Notes under the pieces: generated by a model | Seen by the model: only the letters and a program-made list of their open reading frames with translations | Database searches by the model: none | Told to the model about the DNA's origin: nothing | Source of the DNA: Eonycteris spelaea | Lineage: Eukaryota; Chordata; Mammalia; Chiroptera; Pteropodidae | NCBI GenBank assembly: GCA_003508835.1 | Contig: PUFA01000072.1 | Coordinates: forward strand, 7,042,501 to 7,106,500 | Length of the DNA stretch: 64,000 bases | Reading direction: 5' to 3' | Made by a program: the position numbers and the translations under genes | Shown: positions 23,101 to 34,885 of the stretch, piece by piece | Layout: each line of letters opens with the position of its first letter | How positions within the stretch are numbered: position 1 is the stretch's first letter

Positions 23101-26100
23101 AGGGTGGGATGGGGAACGCGCCCCCAGATTCTGTTTTTACATGAGGCCGCAGACCTGACCCCAAGGGACCACCTCGGGGCTGTACTTCGGAACCTCACGG
23201 TCGGTCGGTCGTGTGTTTGCAGTTACCTGGTAGCGCCCATACGGGATGCTAGTTTTCCACTTACGGAAGCCATGTGAAGTTCGCTTCTAAAACAAAAGTT
23301 AAGCATCGCAAGACAGGTCAAAGGTCAGGCGATGATGCAGTTCAAGGTCCAGGTGGCTTTGTGAGAACGGCGAGCCTCGCGGAAGTAGCTCCTGCGGGCC
23401 TGCCTGCCTGCTGTTCCGGAAACGCCGGCCTGGCCACCGCGGCCCCAACCCCGGGACTGAGCGGTGGCCCGCTTGGGGCTGCGTTCCAGACAGTCGGTCT
23501 GGGTGTGATTCGCCGGGACTGGGGAGAGAAACGATTCAGCCTCTGATTCCAACCACGCCCTTGGGGGTAGGCAGTGTGCGCCTGAGCCTGGCCAGACGGA
23601 GTCCAGTTCCCCTTTCTCCAGGGCGTTGGCGAGGCCAGGCATCAGAGCTGGGACGGGCCTGGTCTGCCCCCGGGGACACGCGAGGCCTCCTTTGGGGGGT
23701 GGGGGTGGGGGAAGGGTCCCCCCCACAGCCTCCCATCCCACAGCGCCCCCACGGCCACCCTCCGGGTAGAAGGGCCAGAGCCGGGAGAGGCGTTTACCGA
23801 GCTTGGAGTAGAAGTAGCACTCGGGCATCCTGGCCGCGTCGTACTGGTGCAGGAACCTGCACTGATCACCCTTCTTGCACAGTCCCCGCAGCCAGTGCTT
23901 GCACACCACCGCCTTCCCCCCGCGGTCGTGCCGGAGCGGGCAGAGCCTCCCTGGCAACACCAGAGCCCCGAGCTGGGGACGCCCGACGTGCCACGGCCTG
24001 GGCCCCCTCACCCCCGGCAGGGGCTCCCCCCACCCTTCACCCCCGCCGGGCTCAGACCCCAGCTGCCCTCCTGCGTCCCTGCACCTGGGCGCTGTTGTCT
24101 CGACAGACAGACAGCTGATCCCACGACCGCACCTCTGCCCAGACTCTCCTCCGTGCCCGGCTGTCCTCGTCCTTCTCCAACCCCGGGACGCCCCCCTGCC
24201 ACGCCTTGTCCTCTCCCTCTCCTCCGGGCTTACGGCGGGGCTGCCCCCGGAGAACAGAGCGAGCTTCCCAGCCCGGACCCCAGCCAGCACGGCCCCCGCA
24301 CATCGTGTGTTTACTGCGGCCTGTCGAACTCATGTCTTTAAAAAATATATATGTATTATGCTTCCTGGTTCCAGAGACCTAACTGGTGACATGAGAGCCA
24401 CTTCGTAAGGGTTTAGAAGGAGATGGGAACGTGACATGAAAGTCTTCAGCATCTTCATCGAGGTGGCATTGCTGTCAGGGGGACACCCCAGGTCCCACAT
24501 TTCTAAGCGGGACCGGCCCCATGCATCTGATAGATTGTGAGTGGGGCTGGGGGCTTCTTTTTAAATCACCTCACCCTCCGCCCCCCGGCCACGGCCTTGC
24601 TTGGATCTGACCTTCCACAAGGACATTTTTTTCTTTACAAGAGGGTGTCACTGTGAACCACTGCTCTGGAGACTGGATGGGCCAAGCTGAGGACATAGGA
24701 CCAGAGGAGGCTTCGCTTAGCCCAGGCTCGACAGAGCCTCCCGTGGTCGTGAGCTCATTTCCCTTCTCACTCACCGCCCGGGGCTGGCCCAAAGACAGAC
24801 GAGGCCCCTCCCAGCCCCCACGTTCCCCAAGAATAGACTCACTGGGATCCCAAAAGCAGGTCCTAGAGTTATCTCACTAGCAGGCGTTTATAACCTGGGT
24901 CTATAGGGGGATGAAGATGGAGACAGGGACCCTCCCCCCCCCATACACACACCAAATTGGAGGCAAGACTTTTGGGGCAACTGTGTGTGTTTCAGTGGGA
25001 AGAGCCTGCGACTGACTCATGAGCCAGAAGGAAAGTTGGGACTGTCATGTCAGCCCCTCCCCTGCCCCCCGTAACAGCTGCACTGGGGGGGTGGTGCTTG
25101 GGAGAGTAGTGCTTGGTCCAAGTCAGGGTTGGGGAGAAACGGGGTGCCTGGGGGCAGCATTTCAGAGACTGTGGCCTGAGCTACCTGAGGGCATAAGGAA
25201 TGGGTGGGACAGCTGGGCAGGTCCCATACTGAGTCAGAGGACAAGGGGGTGGGGAGCATGCCACTCTCCTGGCTGGGAGGACAATAGGAGAAAATAAAGA
25301 GTTGGGGCCTCCCGGGAGCACAGAGGCTGAAGCCCACAGACACTCCCACCCCCAGCAAGGCGGGAAGAAGGAACAGCCCCTGCCGGGCAGCTGCGGCCAC
25401 CCTGACTCGTGCTGCTGAGTGCAGGGCAGGCCTCTCGATGGACCCGCCCGTTCGCCCTTTGCCTGCTTATAAGACTAAAATTCTGCCCCATGCCGACTGC
25501 CCCTCTCTGGGTGCACATGGGGCGCCCTGTCCCAGGCCAAGCGGAACCCAGACAGCCCACCGGGCCCCCCTGCCGACTCACCTTTCTCACAGAGCCCTTT
25601 AGCGAAGAAGTTGCACACAGCTGAGCCCGACTCTGGAGGGGGGAGGGAAGGGAGGAGGTTATCTTCCCCAGAGGCTGCCTTCACCGCATCAGCACATCCC
25701 CCGAACCTCTCCAAGGCTGGGACCAGGAAGCCCCTAAGACCCGTCTTGGGAGGCTGGCCTCTGGAACCAGCCTCCAAACCGCAGTACCAAAGCCCCCCAA
25801 CTCCGAAACAGAGGCCATGGAGGGGCCCGGCCCGGGGGCTCAGGAGGCCGGCGTGCTTGGCCTTGATTCACCTTCTGCTTCCCCAGTCTGGAAAGTGGGC
25901 CGGAAGCCACCACCCCATTTTCCTAGAGTCCTGGAGAGGATGTAGGAGGGGAGGCCTGAGCCCCTGGGAAGAGAGGGACTAAGCTGGGGACCCCAGACGG
26001 CTGGCCCCAGCCCCCGGCTCAGTCTCCCGGTGAGCAGCAGAGGGCGGGGGGGGGAGCACCCTATTAGAGAGGCCTGCAGAGCAGGAGTGGGGAGGGAGGG

Positions 26101-26251
26101 ACGCTGCAGAGTCTCCAAGAGGGACAGCTGGCGCCCATCCTCACTCACTGTCCATGCCCTGGAAAGGCAAGAGTCCGATGCCCTTTTGCATCTCCACATC
26201 CTTCTCGAAGGCAAAGGTGAACCTCTGCAGCCCTGCGATGACCTCTTCCAT
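20044..26251 (-). CDS. CPSF4L: CPSF4L (CPSF30-like CCCH zinc-finger protein), whole gene span
   Basis: Minus-strand gene with five located coding exons: 26149-26251, 25582-25632, 23798-23950, 21105-21200 and 20044-20137. All have AG/GT junctions and agreeing phases, giving 165 full codons. It is a paralog of CPSF4/CPSF30, the RNA-binding zinc-finger subunit of the mRNA 3' end cleavage and polyadenylation complex; its own role is poorly known. The predicted protein has CCCH fingers at about residues 41-59, 68-86, 96-114 and 124-142 (C-x7-C-x5-C-x3-H, or C-x8-C-x4-C-x3-H for the third). A fifth copy at 148-166 has Gln where His is expected, as I recall also for human CPSF4L. Human ends with about 13 more residues (KIREFK...); the exon for these was not found. 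No frameshifts are seen in the located exons. Confidence 0.92.
20755..20875 (+). repeat. MIR-family SINE
   Basis: Blocks cccgagaggaggcattttccc, gtgaagaaac and gcaaggtcacacagc in MIR order, inside a CPSF4L intron. Confidence 0.6.
21105..21200 (-). CDS. CPSF4L: CPSF4L exon 4
   Basis: Acceptor tttttcag, then (G)[14 protein letters not shown] and [17 protein letters not shown], then donor GTGAGG. Completes finger 3 and starts finger 4. A 96-base exon in phase with its neighbours and very close to the human sequence. Confidence 0.92.
22206..22325 (+). pseudogene. 5S rRNA pseudogene (retroposed)
   Basis: A 120-base match over the full length of mammalian 5S rRNA: it starts GTCTACGGCC, contains AAGCTAAGCAGGGTC (box A region) and TTGGATGGGAGACC (box C region), and ends GGTGCTGTAGGC. 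About a dozen substitutions are spread along it, including in the internal promoter. It is followed at once by an A-rich tail (ataagaaataaaaaataa), pointing to LINE-mediated retroposition. It lies antisense in the CPSF4L intron between exons 3 and 4. Not a functional 5S gene by appearance; a 5S-derived SINE copy is an alternative. Confidence 0.92.
22880..22912. repeat. (CA)n simple repeat
   Basis: Interrupted CA dinucleotide tract in a CPSF4L intron. Confidence 0.75.
23798..23950 (-). CDS. CPSF4L: CPSF4L exon 3
   Basis: Acceptor gttgccag, then (G)[30 protein letters not shown] and [20 protein letters not shown], then G and donor GTAAAC. Completes finger 1, contains all of finger 2 and begins finger 3. 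It sits in a GC-rich block of about 1 kb. Confidence 0.93.
25582..25632 (-). CDS. CPSF4L: CPSF4L exon 2
   Basis: A 51-base exon: acceptor ccctccag, then (K)[16 protein letters not shown] plus G, donor GTGAGT. Carries the first two Cys of finger 1. Confidence 0.92.
26149..26251 (-). CDS. CPSF4L: CPSF4L exon 1 (start)
   Basis: Start Met at 26249-26251, then [19 protein letters not shown] and [14 protein letters not shown] plus A before donor GTGAGT. This matches the CPSF4/CPSF4L N-terminus, which also begins with a Met-x-Glu-Val-Ile-Ala-Gly pattern. The frame stays open upstream without family similarity, so this Met is the preferred start. Confidence 0.92.
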
Positions 26252-27004
26252 CTCCTGCCAGGGCTGCGGGGAGCAGCTCGGGCCTCTGCAGGTGGACCCT
26301 ATATAGCTCATAGAGGCCCTTAAAGGGGCCAGGGTCTGATGCCAGCGGCTGGGTGACTGCCAGACTGCTCTCAAGTGGGGCCCAGCTGTCACCCACTCCC
26401 ACCTGGTGCAGGTGCAGAAGCCCCAGGGCCCTACAGGCCACGCTGTGTCAGTCAGTCCCGCCCCCAGTGCCTGCTGCCAGGGAGGGCTCAGCAGAGCCCC
26501 GCACGCTGCGTATCCCTGCTTGTTCCCAAACCCACACACAGCATATGACCGATGTTACCCAACCTGTGTTCATACCTTCAACATGAAGACACAGCCCAGG
26601 TTAGCAAGAGTTGCACAAACCAAGCACAGCCAGGCTGTTCTGATTCGCAGGCGCCTGCGAGCCAGAGGGTGTGGGGGCGGGGCGGGGGTGCAGAGGGAGG
26701 GAGGCGCCCCCTGCCCCCCCCACCCCGCCTCCTCCTTCCCTCCCATCGGGTCCCAGCCAGCCCCTCCCTCTGGGATGTTTGACACCCCTTTTCTGGCCTG
26801 AATGACAAGCCCTGAGCGAGCTCTTCATGGGAGAGAGGGAAGAGGGGGTGAAGCCCAGAGGAGTCGGAAGTAGCTGGATGAATGGGGCTTTGTTCGCCCC
26901 TCCCGCAGTTGCCGAGCTGGGCTGGGGGCAGAACCGACCCGAGGCCCTGGCCGAGGCCGCCCTGCCAGGATTCCACAGGGCCACCCGGCGCCTCCCGCCC
27001 CTGA

Positions 27005-27115
27005 GAAAGCGCTTTGTAAACGAAATCTCTATGCAAATGTTGTTTTTATTATGATTACGCCACCCCTGCCTCCAGGGCTGGGGACATCTGAAAATGCTTT
27101 CAAAAGAGCTTTGTA
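27005..27115. promoter_or_regulatory. Candidate conserved noncoding element with octamer motif
   Basis: An AT-rich island in GC-rich DNA, about 750 bases upstream of the CPSF4L start. It has a perfect POU octamer ATGCAAAT at 27031-27038, a homeodomain-like ATGATTA at 27051, and two related CTTT-type blocks (gctttgtaaa, gctttgtagg). Inferred from composition and motifs only. Confidence 0.3.
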
Positions 27116-27477
27116 GGGCTCTAAGTAGGGCAGGCCTCCCTCCCCCTGGCCGGGCCCCCTCCGCGGCCTTCCCTCTCACTGGAGCTGGTGTTCTCCCGAT
27201 TGGCATGGGAGTCAGCACCACAGAACCCACCACCCTCGTCCGGGACCAGCAGGAGCGGTGGGCCGCACCCGGCCGGGCCCGTGGCGAGCCAACGAGAACG
27301 AGCCTGTGACGTTTGCCTCCCCTCCGCGGTCGCTCCTAGACTTGCTGTTCTTTTGAACTCTGGGCCAGAAAGAAACTAAGAGACAGACGCACCTGGAGTC
27401 CAGGCAGGGCAGGGAAGGGACCCAGGAGTTTCCAGAAGCCCGGGCCTCCCTCCAACCACAGTCCCAGGAAGGCTGAG

Positions 27478-27512
27478 CTCGGGGGGCGGGGGGGGGGCGG
27501 GGGGGGGGATCC
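27478..27512 (+). repeat. G-rich low-complexity tract (G-quadruplex potential)
   Basis: Runs of 6, 10 and 9 G separated by single C bases on the plus strand. This satisfies the G-quadruplex pattern and is also an error-prone sequence context. Confidence 0.7.
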
Positions 27513-28494
27513 CTGGGGTAGACACCCCTGCTTCTCTTGGCCCTATGCGTACAGGGATCAGTAGTCCCAGAACACACTCGTCTGTCAACACAGGCTCCTT
27601 CAAGGTTCAGGCCAACCTGGCAGGGCGGGTGGGCAGATGAGAAAGTCAAGGTCGGGCAAGGCCAAGGGCACTCACTTGTTTGGGAAGGTGGTGGTGATGA
27701 TGGAATTCAAATCCACATCGCTTGGTGATTTTCATCTGAGAAGTGTCTCTATACAGGGGAACCCCGAAACAAAAGACTGTCACTGCCCTCAAGGGAGACA
27801 GCGGGGGATACGGGAACAGGACGATAATGGTAAAGGGGAAGCGAGCTAAGCAGGGACGGGCAGGGGCTGCAGGGAGGGCTCTGCGAGGAGAGTCTAGTAA
27901 TGACGGGGCAGAAGGTTCCAGAAGAGGAGGCGACCACACAAAGGCGTGGTGGCCGTGAAGCGACATGGCAAGTTGAGGGGACGGCCAAGGATTCCGAGAA
28001 GGGGCGGGGCGGGCAACAAGGTTGGAGAAGGGCCTGAACCTGGACTGTCTTTTAGGACGTGGCCTTTCATCACGGATCCAGCGGAGAGCCTCAGCAGGCA
28101 GGGCTAGGAGAGCAACACGCAACCCCCTGGGGAAGAGTCGGGGGGGGGGTGTTGGTGAAGGCAGGAACAGGAGGCTGCTGGGGGGGGGGGTGATAACTAA
28201 TAATAGAGCCCTGGAGATACAGCCAGAGGTGACTCTCGGCCCACTCACTGGTGGCCCAAAGGAATCCATCGTGGGGGCCGAGCATGAAGGACACCCCAGC
28301 GGAGACTCCTATCCATCCACCCGTAGTCCCTTCCTCTTCTGTCAAGGTCCTGCCCCTCCCTGGCCTCCTGTCCCACCCCTGTGCGGGGAGGATGCTGCAG
28401 AGATGGACGCCCTTCTCCCAATGCGCCCTCATTAGTTTGGCATAAGAATGACAGCCCCTGGCAGCCATGGCCTTTGCTTCTGCAAAATACCTTC

Positions 28495-28858
28495 TATAGC
28501 GGGTTGAATTACCCCTGCCCCCAAGGTTGTCCCAAGTCCTGACCCCCCACCCCGATACCTGTGAACGTGACCTTATTTGGAAGCTGGGTGTTTGCAGGTG
28601 TACGTAAGGACCTCGAGGTGAGATCATCCTGGAACTCGGAGTGAGTCCGAAACAAAATGATTGCTTTCCTTACGAGAAAAAGAGAGGAGATGTGAGACAC
28701 GTCGCTACAGAAGAGGCCCAGAGGGGACCGTGTGAAGACAGAGGAGGAGGCCAGACTTCCGGCCTCCGGACCTGTAAGAGAATAAATCCCTGCTGTTGCA
28801 AGCCACCAGCTTTGTGGCGAACTGTTCTGGCAGTCCCAGGAAACATGCATCTTCCCAC
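28495..28858 (+). mobile_element. MaLR (MLT1-like) LTR
   Basis: Follows the MaLR LTR order: gggttgaatta start, aacgtgaccttatttgga, aggtgagatcatcctgga, then tccggcctccggacctgta, the agagaataaat polyadenylation block, and ttgcaagccaccagctttgtgg near the end. A solitary, diverged LTR with no internal retroviral sequence. Confidence 0.75.
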
Positions 28859-29559
28859 TTAGACACTGAGTTGCGAAAGTCCTCACCCCGTTCACAGACG
28901 AGCGCGCAGAAACACCGAGAAGTTGGGTGACTGCCAAGGTGCCGTAGCTAATTAGTGTCACCTGGGAGTCTGCTCTGTGTGCCCCACCTCCGAAGCCCTC
29001 CATCTCACTCAGGCTGGGGGACCTGCCCCCCACACCCCTGTCACACTGCCACCTCTTAGCTCCCAGGTTGGCTGGAACCCCCTTATCGTCCTGACGAGGC
29101 CCTGGAGAAGGGGCCAGGGCTGTGAGCTGGGTGCCCCAGCTCTGGGACGTCCCCTCTGGAACCCCACGATTTGCTGCTCTATGCCCTGGAGCTTCTCCTC
29201 AGCGCTCGTGTTTTCATGAGTTAATCAATTCGGGGCTGCGAAGCGGCCGCACAGATCACTGCATGAACAGCAGTGCTCATTTCTGATCACCCTCCTCACG
29301 GGGGGCTCCTCTAACTCCACTTCCCAGACCGGCACCGCCCCGCTCCGTCCCCTTTGGCAATGCAGCGCTGGGCGCCCTAGAACTCTCTGGCAGCCGGAAA
29401 CTGGCAGGGGTCACCGTGCCCGGCCCCCTGGCCTTGAATCCGTCACAGCCAGGGCGCCTCTGGGCAGAACGAGGCCAGGCTCTCCTTTCCGGTGTCCGAG
29501 CCTCTGCCTTACTTGCCCCTCGGCGCCCTTCATTCGTGGTAAGGGTGCAGACCGTGGCG

Positions 29560-29690
29560 TCGTGCAGGCCAGGATTCCAATGCTGGCTCTGCCGGTCCCC
29601 AGCCCGTAATCCTAGGCTGGTCGTTTAACCCCCTCTCTGAGCCCTGGATTCTGAAGAAGTAAAATGGGACCCACGGCAGGATGTCGTCCT
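29560..29690 (+). repeat. MIR-family SINE
   Basis: Blocks gattccaatgctggctctgcc, gtcgtttaaccccctctctgagcc and gaagtaaaatggga in MIR order. Confidence 0.65.
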
Positions 29691-31023
29691 TGGGGGCCGA
29701 CAGTAAGTGAGAAGTACAGGCGCACGTGTGACACCGGGAAACAGTCCTTTCTGGGCGTCATGGGCCATGAGGCACCAGGGGCGGGTGCAGCCTGGTGCTC
29801 GAGGCCCTGGGTGTCCTGCACAGGTCCATGGGCCCCACCCCCCTCCTCCAAGCTGTTCATCCCTAAGGGCTGTGACAGAAGGTGCTGTGGGGCGGGGGGC
29901 TCCGTGCTCTTCCCATGTCATTAGAGGGGCTGCACTAAGGCCACTGGGGACAGGCCTGGCAGCTGGATAGCCATGTGGGGGGTGGGGGTGGGGGAGCCCC
30001 AGTAACCCACAGCAGCTGCCACGCTGCCCCAGGGACAATGAGCTAGTGTGCCCTGCCCTCTCCATTGCTCTTCATGCCCAGAGATGCCACTTGGTGGGGA
30101 CAGCTGTTGGCCTCACAATAGCCACTCGAAGTGCAGGGCAGGGAGGTCCGGCAGCCAGGAGGTCCCGCCCTGTCTTCTCCCGGGGACTCGGTCCCGGGGC
30201 CCCTGGTGGTTCTAGGAACTGCATGCTGGAAGAGGCATCCCCCGCCCAGGGGCTCGGGCACAGTGGCTAGTGAGCCCCCCAGGGCCTCGTCTGCCGTTCA
30301 TGGCAGCCGTTCGAGTTGCTTCTCCCCATCTCACAGGTGAAGAAACCAAGGCCCAGAGGGGCGGAGGGACCGCCAAGCCCGCACGGCCAGGAGATGTTGG
30401 AACGAGGACCTAGAATCCCGACCTTTGCTATTATTAGGACGTAATCAGCGGAGGGTCACACAGGCTCAGCCTACACCACCTGAAGCCCAGCTCCCCTGGC
30501 CTGCCGAGGCCAGGTGCAACAGGGTGGCGGGGGTTGGTTACAGGCAAGTATGTATGTGGGGGATATTCATGAGGGGTGTCTCAAGAGCAAGACTAGGCTT
30601 CTGAGTGGGCACCTCAGTTGTGCTTTGGGTCCGAGAGTCGAGGAGACAGGATGTTGGGGCTCAGGGAGCCAGCCCTGGCCAAGGGAGTGTCCTAATAACT
30701 TTTCCCTCCACTGTTGTTACCAAGTGCCTTGGCCTCCAGGTCGCCCTCCCTCTCCTCTGCTTCTGTGCCCAGAGCCCATGGAGGCCCCCTAAGCCTCCTG
30801 GGGCTCAGCGGAAAGCCTCCACGGGCCCCGCTCCCCCCACTGCCCTGTGCCTGTGGCAAGGGTGCCCTGTCACCCACCAGAAGCTCAGGGGGTACCACAG
30901 GCCCGGACCCCCGGCAAAAACGGGTTGGAAGAAGTACAGGATGGAAGCAGTTCAGGTTTTACTCTAGCGTCTTCTTCCTACTTCTCCACGGTCCTTCCGG
31001 CCCCACCTGGCCTCTGGGTAGCT

Positions 31024-31048
31024 ATTCATTCATTCATTCATTCATTCC
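31024..31048. repeat. (ATTC)n simple repeat with adjoining L2-like tail
   Basis: Six ATTC units followed by ctgagcctctatcact and aggctgtagaatgaac, resembling the 3' end of an L2 LINE. Confidence 0.65.
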
Positions 31049-31127
31049 TCACTCGAAATACTTCTGAGCCTCTATCACTTTAGAGGCTGTAGAATGAACA
31101 AGACGCAGCTGCTGCCTAAGAGGGTGT

Positions 31128-31585
31128 GGTAGGCAGAATAATGCCCAAATGCCCACGGCCTAACGTCCAAAACCAGTGAATATGTTACCTTGCATGGCAA
31201 AAGGGACATACAGATGTGATTTAGTTAGGGGTCTTGAGATGGGGAGGTGAGCCTGGATTATCCAGGTGGACCCGAGGTAATCACAGGGTCCTTGTAAGAG
31301 GGGAGGCAAGGGGGTCAGAGGGAGGAACGGGAGAGGGAGAGAGAGATTTGAGGATTTGAAGATCTGAAATGCTACACCGTTGGCTTTGATGATGGGTGGG
31401 ACGGACCATGAGCCAGAGAATGCAGGTGTAACAATGCAGGTGTCCTCTAAGAGCTGGAGGAGGCACAGACCTGCAGCCCTCTTGATTCCTGCGGACTTCC
31501 GGAACGGTGAGGTAATACACCTGTGTTGTTTTAAGGCACTAACTTTGTAATAATTTCGTACAGCAAGAATACGGAAACGCAGAGA
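31128..31585 (+). mobile_element. MaLR-like LTR, second copy
   Basis: Begins tgtggtaggcagaataatgcc, then gaatatgttaccttgcatgg, gattatccaggtggacccg and tgtgttgttttaaggcac with ttgtaataattt near the end. This is the order of a full-length solitary LTR of the ERVL-MaLR type, same strand as the copy at 28.5 kb. Confidence 0.75.
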
Positions 31586-32689
31586 GAGGGGAAAGGAACC
31601 AAGGAACAGGAAACAGCATTGCACACCGCCTGCAAGACCACTCAGCTCCCGCCTGAGTATCCTGCAGAGGTTGCTGGGTGGATGGATAAGAAACCAAGCC
31701 GTGGACAGGCAGAGCACTGTCAAGGCGGTATGGGACCGTGTTCCCAGCGGCAGCAGGGCAGTCCCATTTGGGGAACCATTTCTGGTTCTGTAAGGCTGCG
31801 TCTTGGCTGCTAAGAGGCTGGGAGCCCTGCCTGGGGAAGGGCTTTGTACCTGAGCCTTGGGAGTCGCGGAAGGAGCCAGCCTTGGGGTGCCGGGCTCAAT
31901 TTGTGTGTTAGAAAGAGCCCTCTGGCTGTGAAGTCCTGGGGCCACTCCTCACGAAAGGGCAGGTGTCAGAATCCAGGAAGGATGCTCTTCCCCACATCCC
32001 CGAAGCGCTCGATGCTCCGAACACAGATGTAGATGGTCAGGGTGAACCATGCCCGTTAGCAGCATTCTACTATCGATCCCCACATCCTGGGTGGACAGTC
32101 TGTGTACCTCCTGGGGTGACAAGCCCCTGCCCTCACCTGGGGGAAGGAGAGGAAGGTTTCTACAGAACCCAGAACTGCCCGCCAGCCGTGAACACTGTGA
32201 TGGATCAATTCTCCCAGCCACCGCCTGGGGTGCGCACTGTGACGGATTAGGGGCCAAGGTCACAAGTTTGATCTGCCTTTCGGTCAATTGAGTCTGGAGG
32301 AGAAACTCCATTGTTGTCACCACAGACTGTCCTCTAGTCTGTTATTGCTAAATGATTCCGGGGTGACGAGGCACACAGAGCACAGACGGAAAAGCCCTTG
32401 AGGCCCCCACTATCGACAGGGAGCCAGCTGTGCCCATGTTGTGTTCGAAGCCCAGTGGCCATGGGCGGCGGGGGCAGGCACGCAGAGGGGAGCCCCTCCT
32501 CCCCCAGCCTGCCTAAGCCACCCTGATCCCGGGTGGGGGCTGGGGCAGAGCAGGTGGGGCCCACGGCGGGGGGGAGGCCCCAGTCCTGACTTTCCCTCTG
32601 GTGGGGTGTTCATCAGACTCATAGAGCTGCCCTTGGCCTCACTTCTTGGCTTGGCTGTGAACTTCATCTCTGGGCCGCCAGACACCGAC

Positions 32690-33035
32690 GGAGTGGCCCG
32701 TCCTCTCAGTCAGCTGGGTGGCCGTCAGGGGCGTGCACAGCAGACATTTGTTTCTCACGGTCCCAGAGACTGGGAGTCCAAGGTCAAGGGGCTGGCAGAT
32801 TCAGCGTCTGGTAAGGGCCTGCTTCCTGTTTTGCTGTGTCCTCATAGGGTGGACAGAGAGCTCTGGGCTCTTCTTGACGTCAGGACACTAATTGCCATCT
32901 TGGGGCCCACCCTCCTGACCTCATCTAACCCTAATCACCTCCCCCAGGCCACACCTCCTGAGAGCATCACACTGAAAGTCGGGGCTTCAACGTATGGATT
33001 CGGGGAGAGTAGGGGGGCACACACACAGTCAGGGC
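32690..33035 (-). mobile_element. MaLR (MLT1-like) LTR, reverse orientation
   Basis: In plus-strand reading: tttgtttctcacggtcccag, ctgggagtccaaggtcaagg, tgctgtgtcctcatagggtgg, ctcatctaaccctaatcacct, aggccacacctcctgagagc and ggggcttcaacgtatgga. This is the reverse complement order of a MaLR LTR. Confidence 0.75.
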
Positions 33036-33092
33036 CACTTTGCCATTTAAGATGTAAGGATGTATATTTTCCTCTCTGAGATTCCATGAGCC

Positions 33093-33117
33093 TTTTTTTT
33101 TTTTTTTTTTTTTTTTG
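33093..33117. repeat. Poly(T) tract
   Basis: Uninterrupted run of about 25 T. No SINE body is recognised next to it. Confidence 0.8.
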
Positions 33118-33194
33118 CTTTGAGCCAAAACACATGACCTGAAAACATTTTTGTCTTAAATTGTCCCTTATGGGGAAGAAAAAAAAAAAATCTC

Positions 33195-33405
33195 ACCAGT
33201 CCTGTTCAGCCACCGACAGGACATTTGGCAATGGCTGGGGACATTTTGGATTGACATAACTGCTTGGGGAGAAGCTATGGGCATCGAGTGGGTAGAGGCC
33301 CGCTGGTGCTTACTAGCCTATGCGTGCAGGACAGGTCCCGAGAATAAAGGATGATCGGGCCCCCCGTGTCAGTAGTGCTGAGGTGGAGAGAGCCTGCCCT
33401 GCAGG
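33195..33405 (+). mobile_element. MER20 (hAT-Charlie DNA transposon)
   Basis: Contains aggacatttggcaatggctgg, ggacattttggattgacata, gcatcgagtgggtagaggcc and tgcaggacaggtccc, then the ending tcagtagtgctgaggtggag, in MER20 order. Diverged but nearly full length. Confidence 0.8.
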
Positions 33406-34774
33406 ACTCTAAACCGTGTGTCTTGGATGAATAACGTGGGTTGCTCGGGTCCGGCCCTCCAGAGAGTTGGTTTTATTGATCAGTGTCTTGGCATTTAGCC
33501 TTCCATTCATGCCGAGCAGCAAAACAGCCTGATGGGGTCTGCGTGACTGTCTCTGCTATGCGACTGTTGTTGAGGATGTTGCCTGGGACCCCAGCCCTGC
33601 CCCGTTCAAAGATCTTACAAGAATCTCTCTCAGACCCCCGTGTCAGAAAAAGCTGAGCTGCTTTGGGGGTCGTTTCAACCTTGTGGGCCTTGCGAGTCTC
33701 CTAACAGGTGGGTTTCCCTCTTTGCTTTGGCCGATAGGAAGCTCAGAGCCCGCCCTGCAGGCCACCCTTGAGAACCGTGGAGCCCAGCCCTGACAACAAT
33801 TCCGTGCCCCACCTTCTGGGTTCGTTGCACTGTTCGCTCCAGCCTTGTTTTCCCCTCTGATCTATTTTTATCCTGTTGTAGTTTAGGCATTTTTGTAAGC
33901 GGCCTCTGATCCTTTTTGGAACAAACAGAGCATAAAAACAAAACAGACTTAGCAGGGCCTGGTGGCTGCCACAGGTACTTCCTACCATGCCAAGTGTCAT
34001 TTTGGACTTGGAGTCGGAAGGCAGCTCTCCGTGGCTCCTCTTGCCCCCTCCTGAGAGCCTCGTTGTGAAGCTCGGTGGGCGGTGGGCGGGTTAGAGCAAC
34101 AGGTCTGCGAGGCAACGCCAACAGCATCCATCTGCCTGCGAAAGCCTTCCCTCCCCCTAAACGTTTCTTTCCCTTCTCCCACCTGGCTGTTGGCAGGAGG
34201 CCTCAGGGCCTGGAGGAGGCCGCAGAGGGGAAGTAGACAGGCAAACTCTGTCATTTTTATTTCTTAACTCTCCTGCCCTGCACCTCCCGTCAGGGTCTGG
34301 GGTCCGGGGAGCCTTTGTGTACGGGTGTGATCACAGCGACAGAGGGGCCGGGCCAGGAAGGGACCCTGCCCCAGTGATGGAGGGAGTTGAGCCGCTTTAG
34401 GAAGCTGTGTGTGAAGGCCAAGGTGAGGGGAGGGGGTCCCACGCACGCCTGAAAAGGTCACCCCTTCCCCCTTCCCCAACAGCCACCACCCCGAAACTTA
34501 CCACACTCCCCAGGTCTGTGAGCAGCTATACCTCACGCAGTCCCCCTGGCTCGGCCTGTCCCTCACCTGCCATGCCACAGAGCCAAAGCCAGCCCGGTCC
34601 TCGTCACGGTCTCGGCTCTGCTCCACTCATGGGACTTTGGCTGGTGGGTGCCCTGTCCTCCCTCCCGGCTGGGGCGGTGGGGAGAGGCACCCCGGTGATG
34701 GCTGGACTGGAGCGGGGCTGGTACTGCCGCATCTCAGGGCCCTGATTGCAGCTCTCTGCCTGGGGCAGGAGGCT

Positions 34775-34885
34775 TTGGGTCCCATTACATTTCTGGAAAT
34801 AGTAACTGGAACATGAATTTCAATTACTACCTCGTTACCCGGAAGTAGTTCCTGGCTCCTGCTTTGAGCTGCCGGAAGTAGGGGG
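34775..34885. promoter_or_regulatory. Candidate regulatory block with STAT/ETS/homeobox-like motifs
   Basis: An AT-richer island with TTCTGGAAA, ATTTCAATTA and two CCGGAAGTA (ETS-type) sites about 30 bases apart, surrounded by GC-rich low-complexity DNA. Motif-level inference only. Confidence 0.25.

Noticed and set aside
23561..24408. Long overlapping open frames on both strands in the 23.5-24.4 kb GC-rich block
   Set aside because: They arise from stop-poor GC-rich DNA around CPSF4L exon 3; only the spliced 153-base exon shows family similarity.
28495..33035. Possible endogenous retrovirus provirus from several LTRs
   Set aside because: The LTRs are solitary, in mixed orientation and of the MaLR type, with no gag/pol-like reading frames between them.
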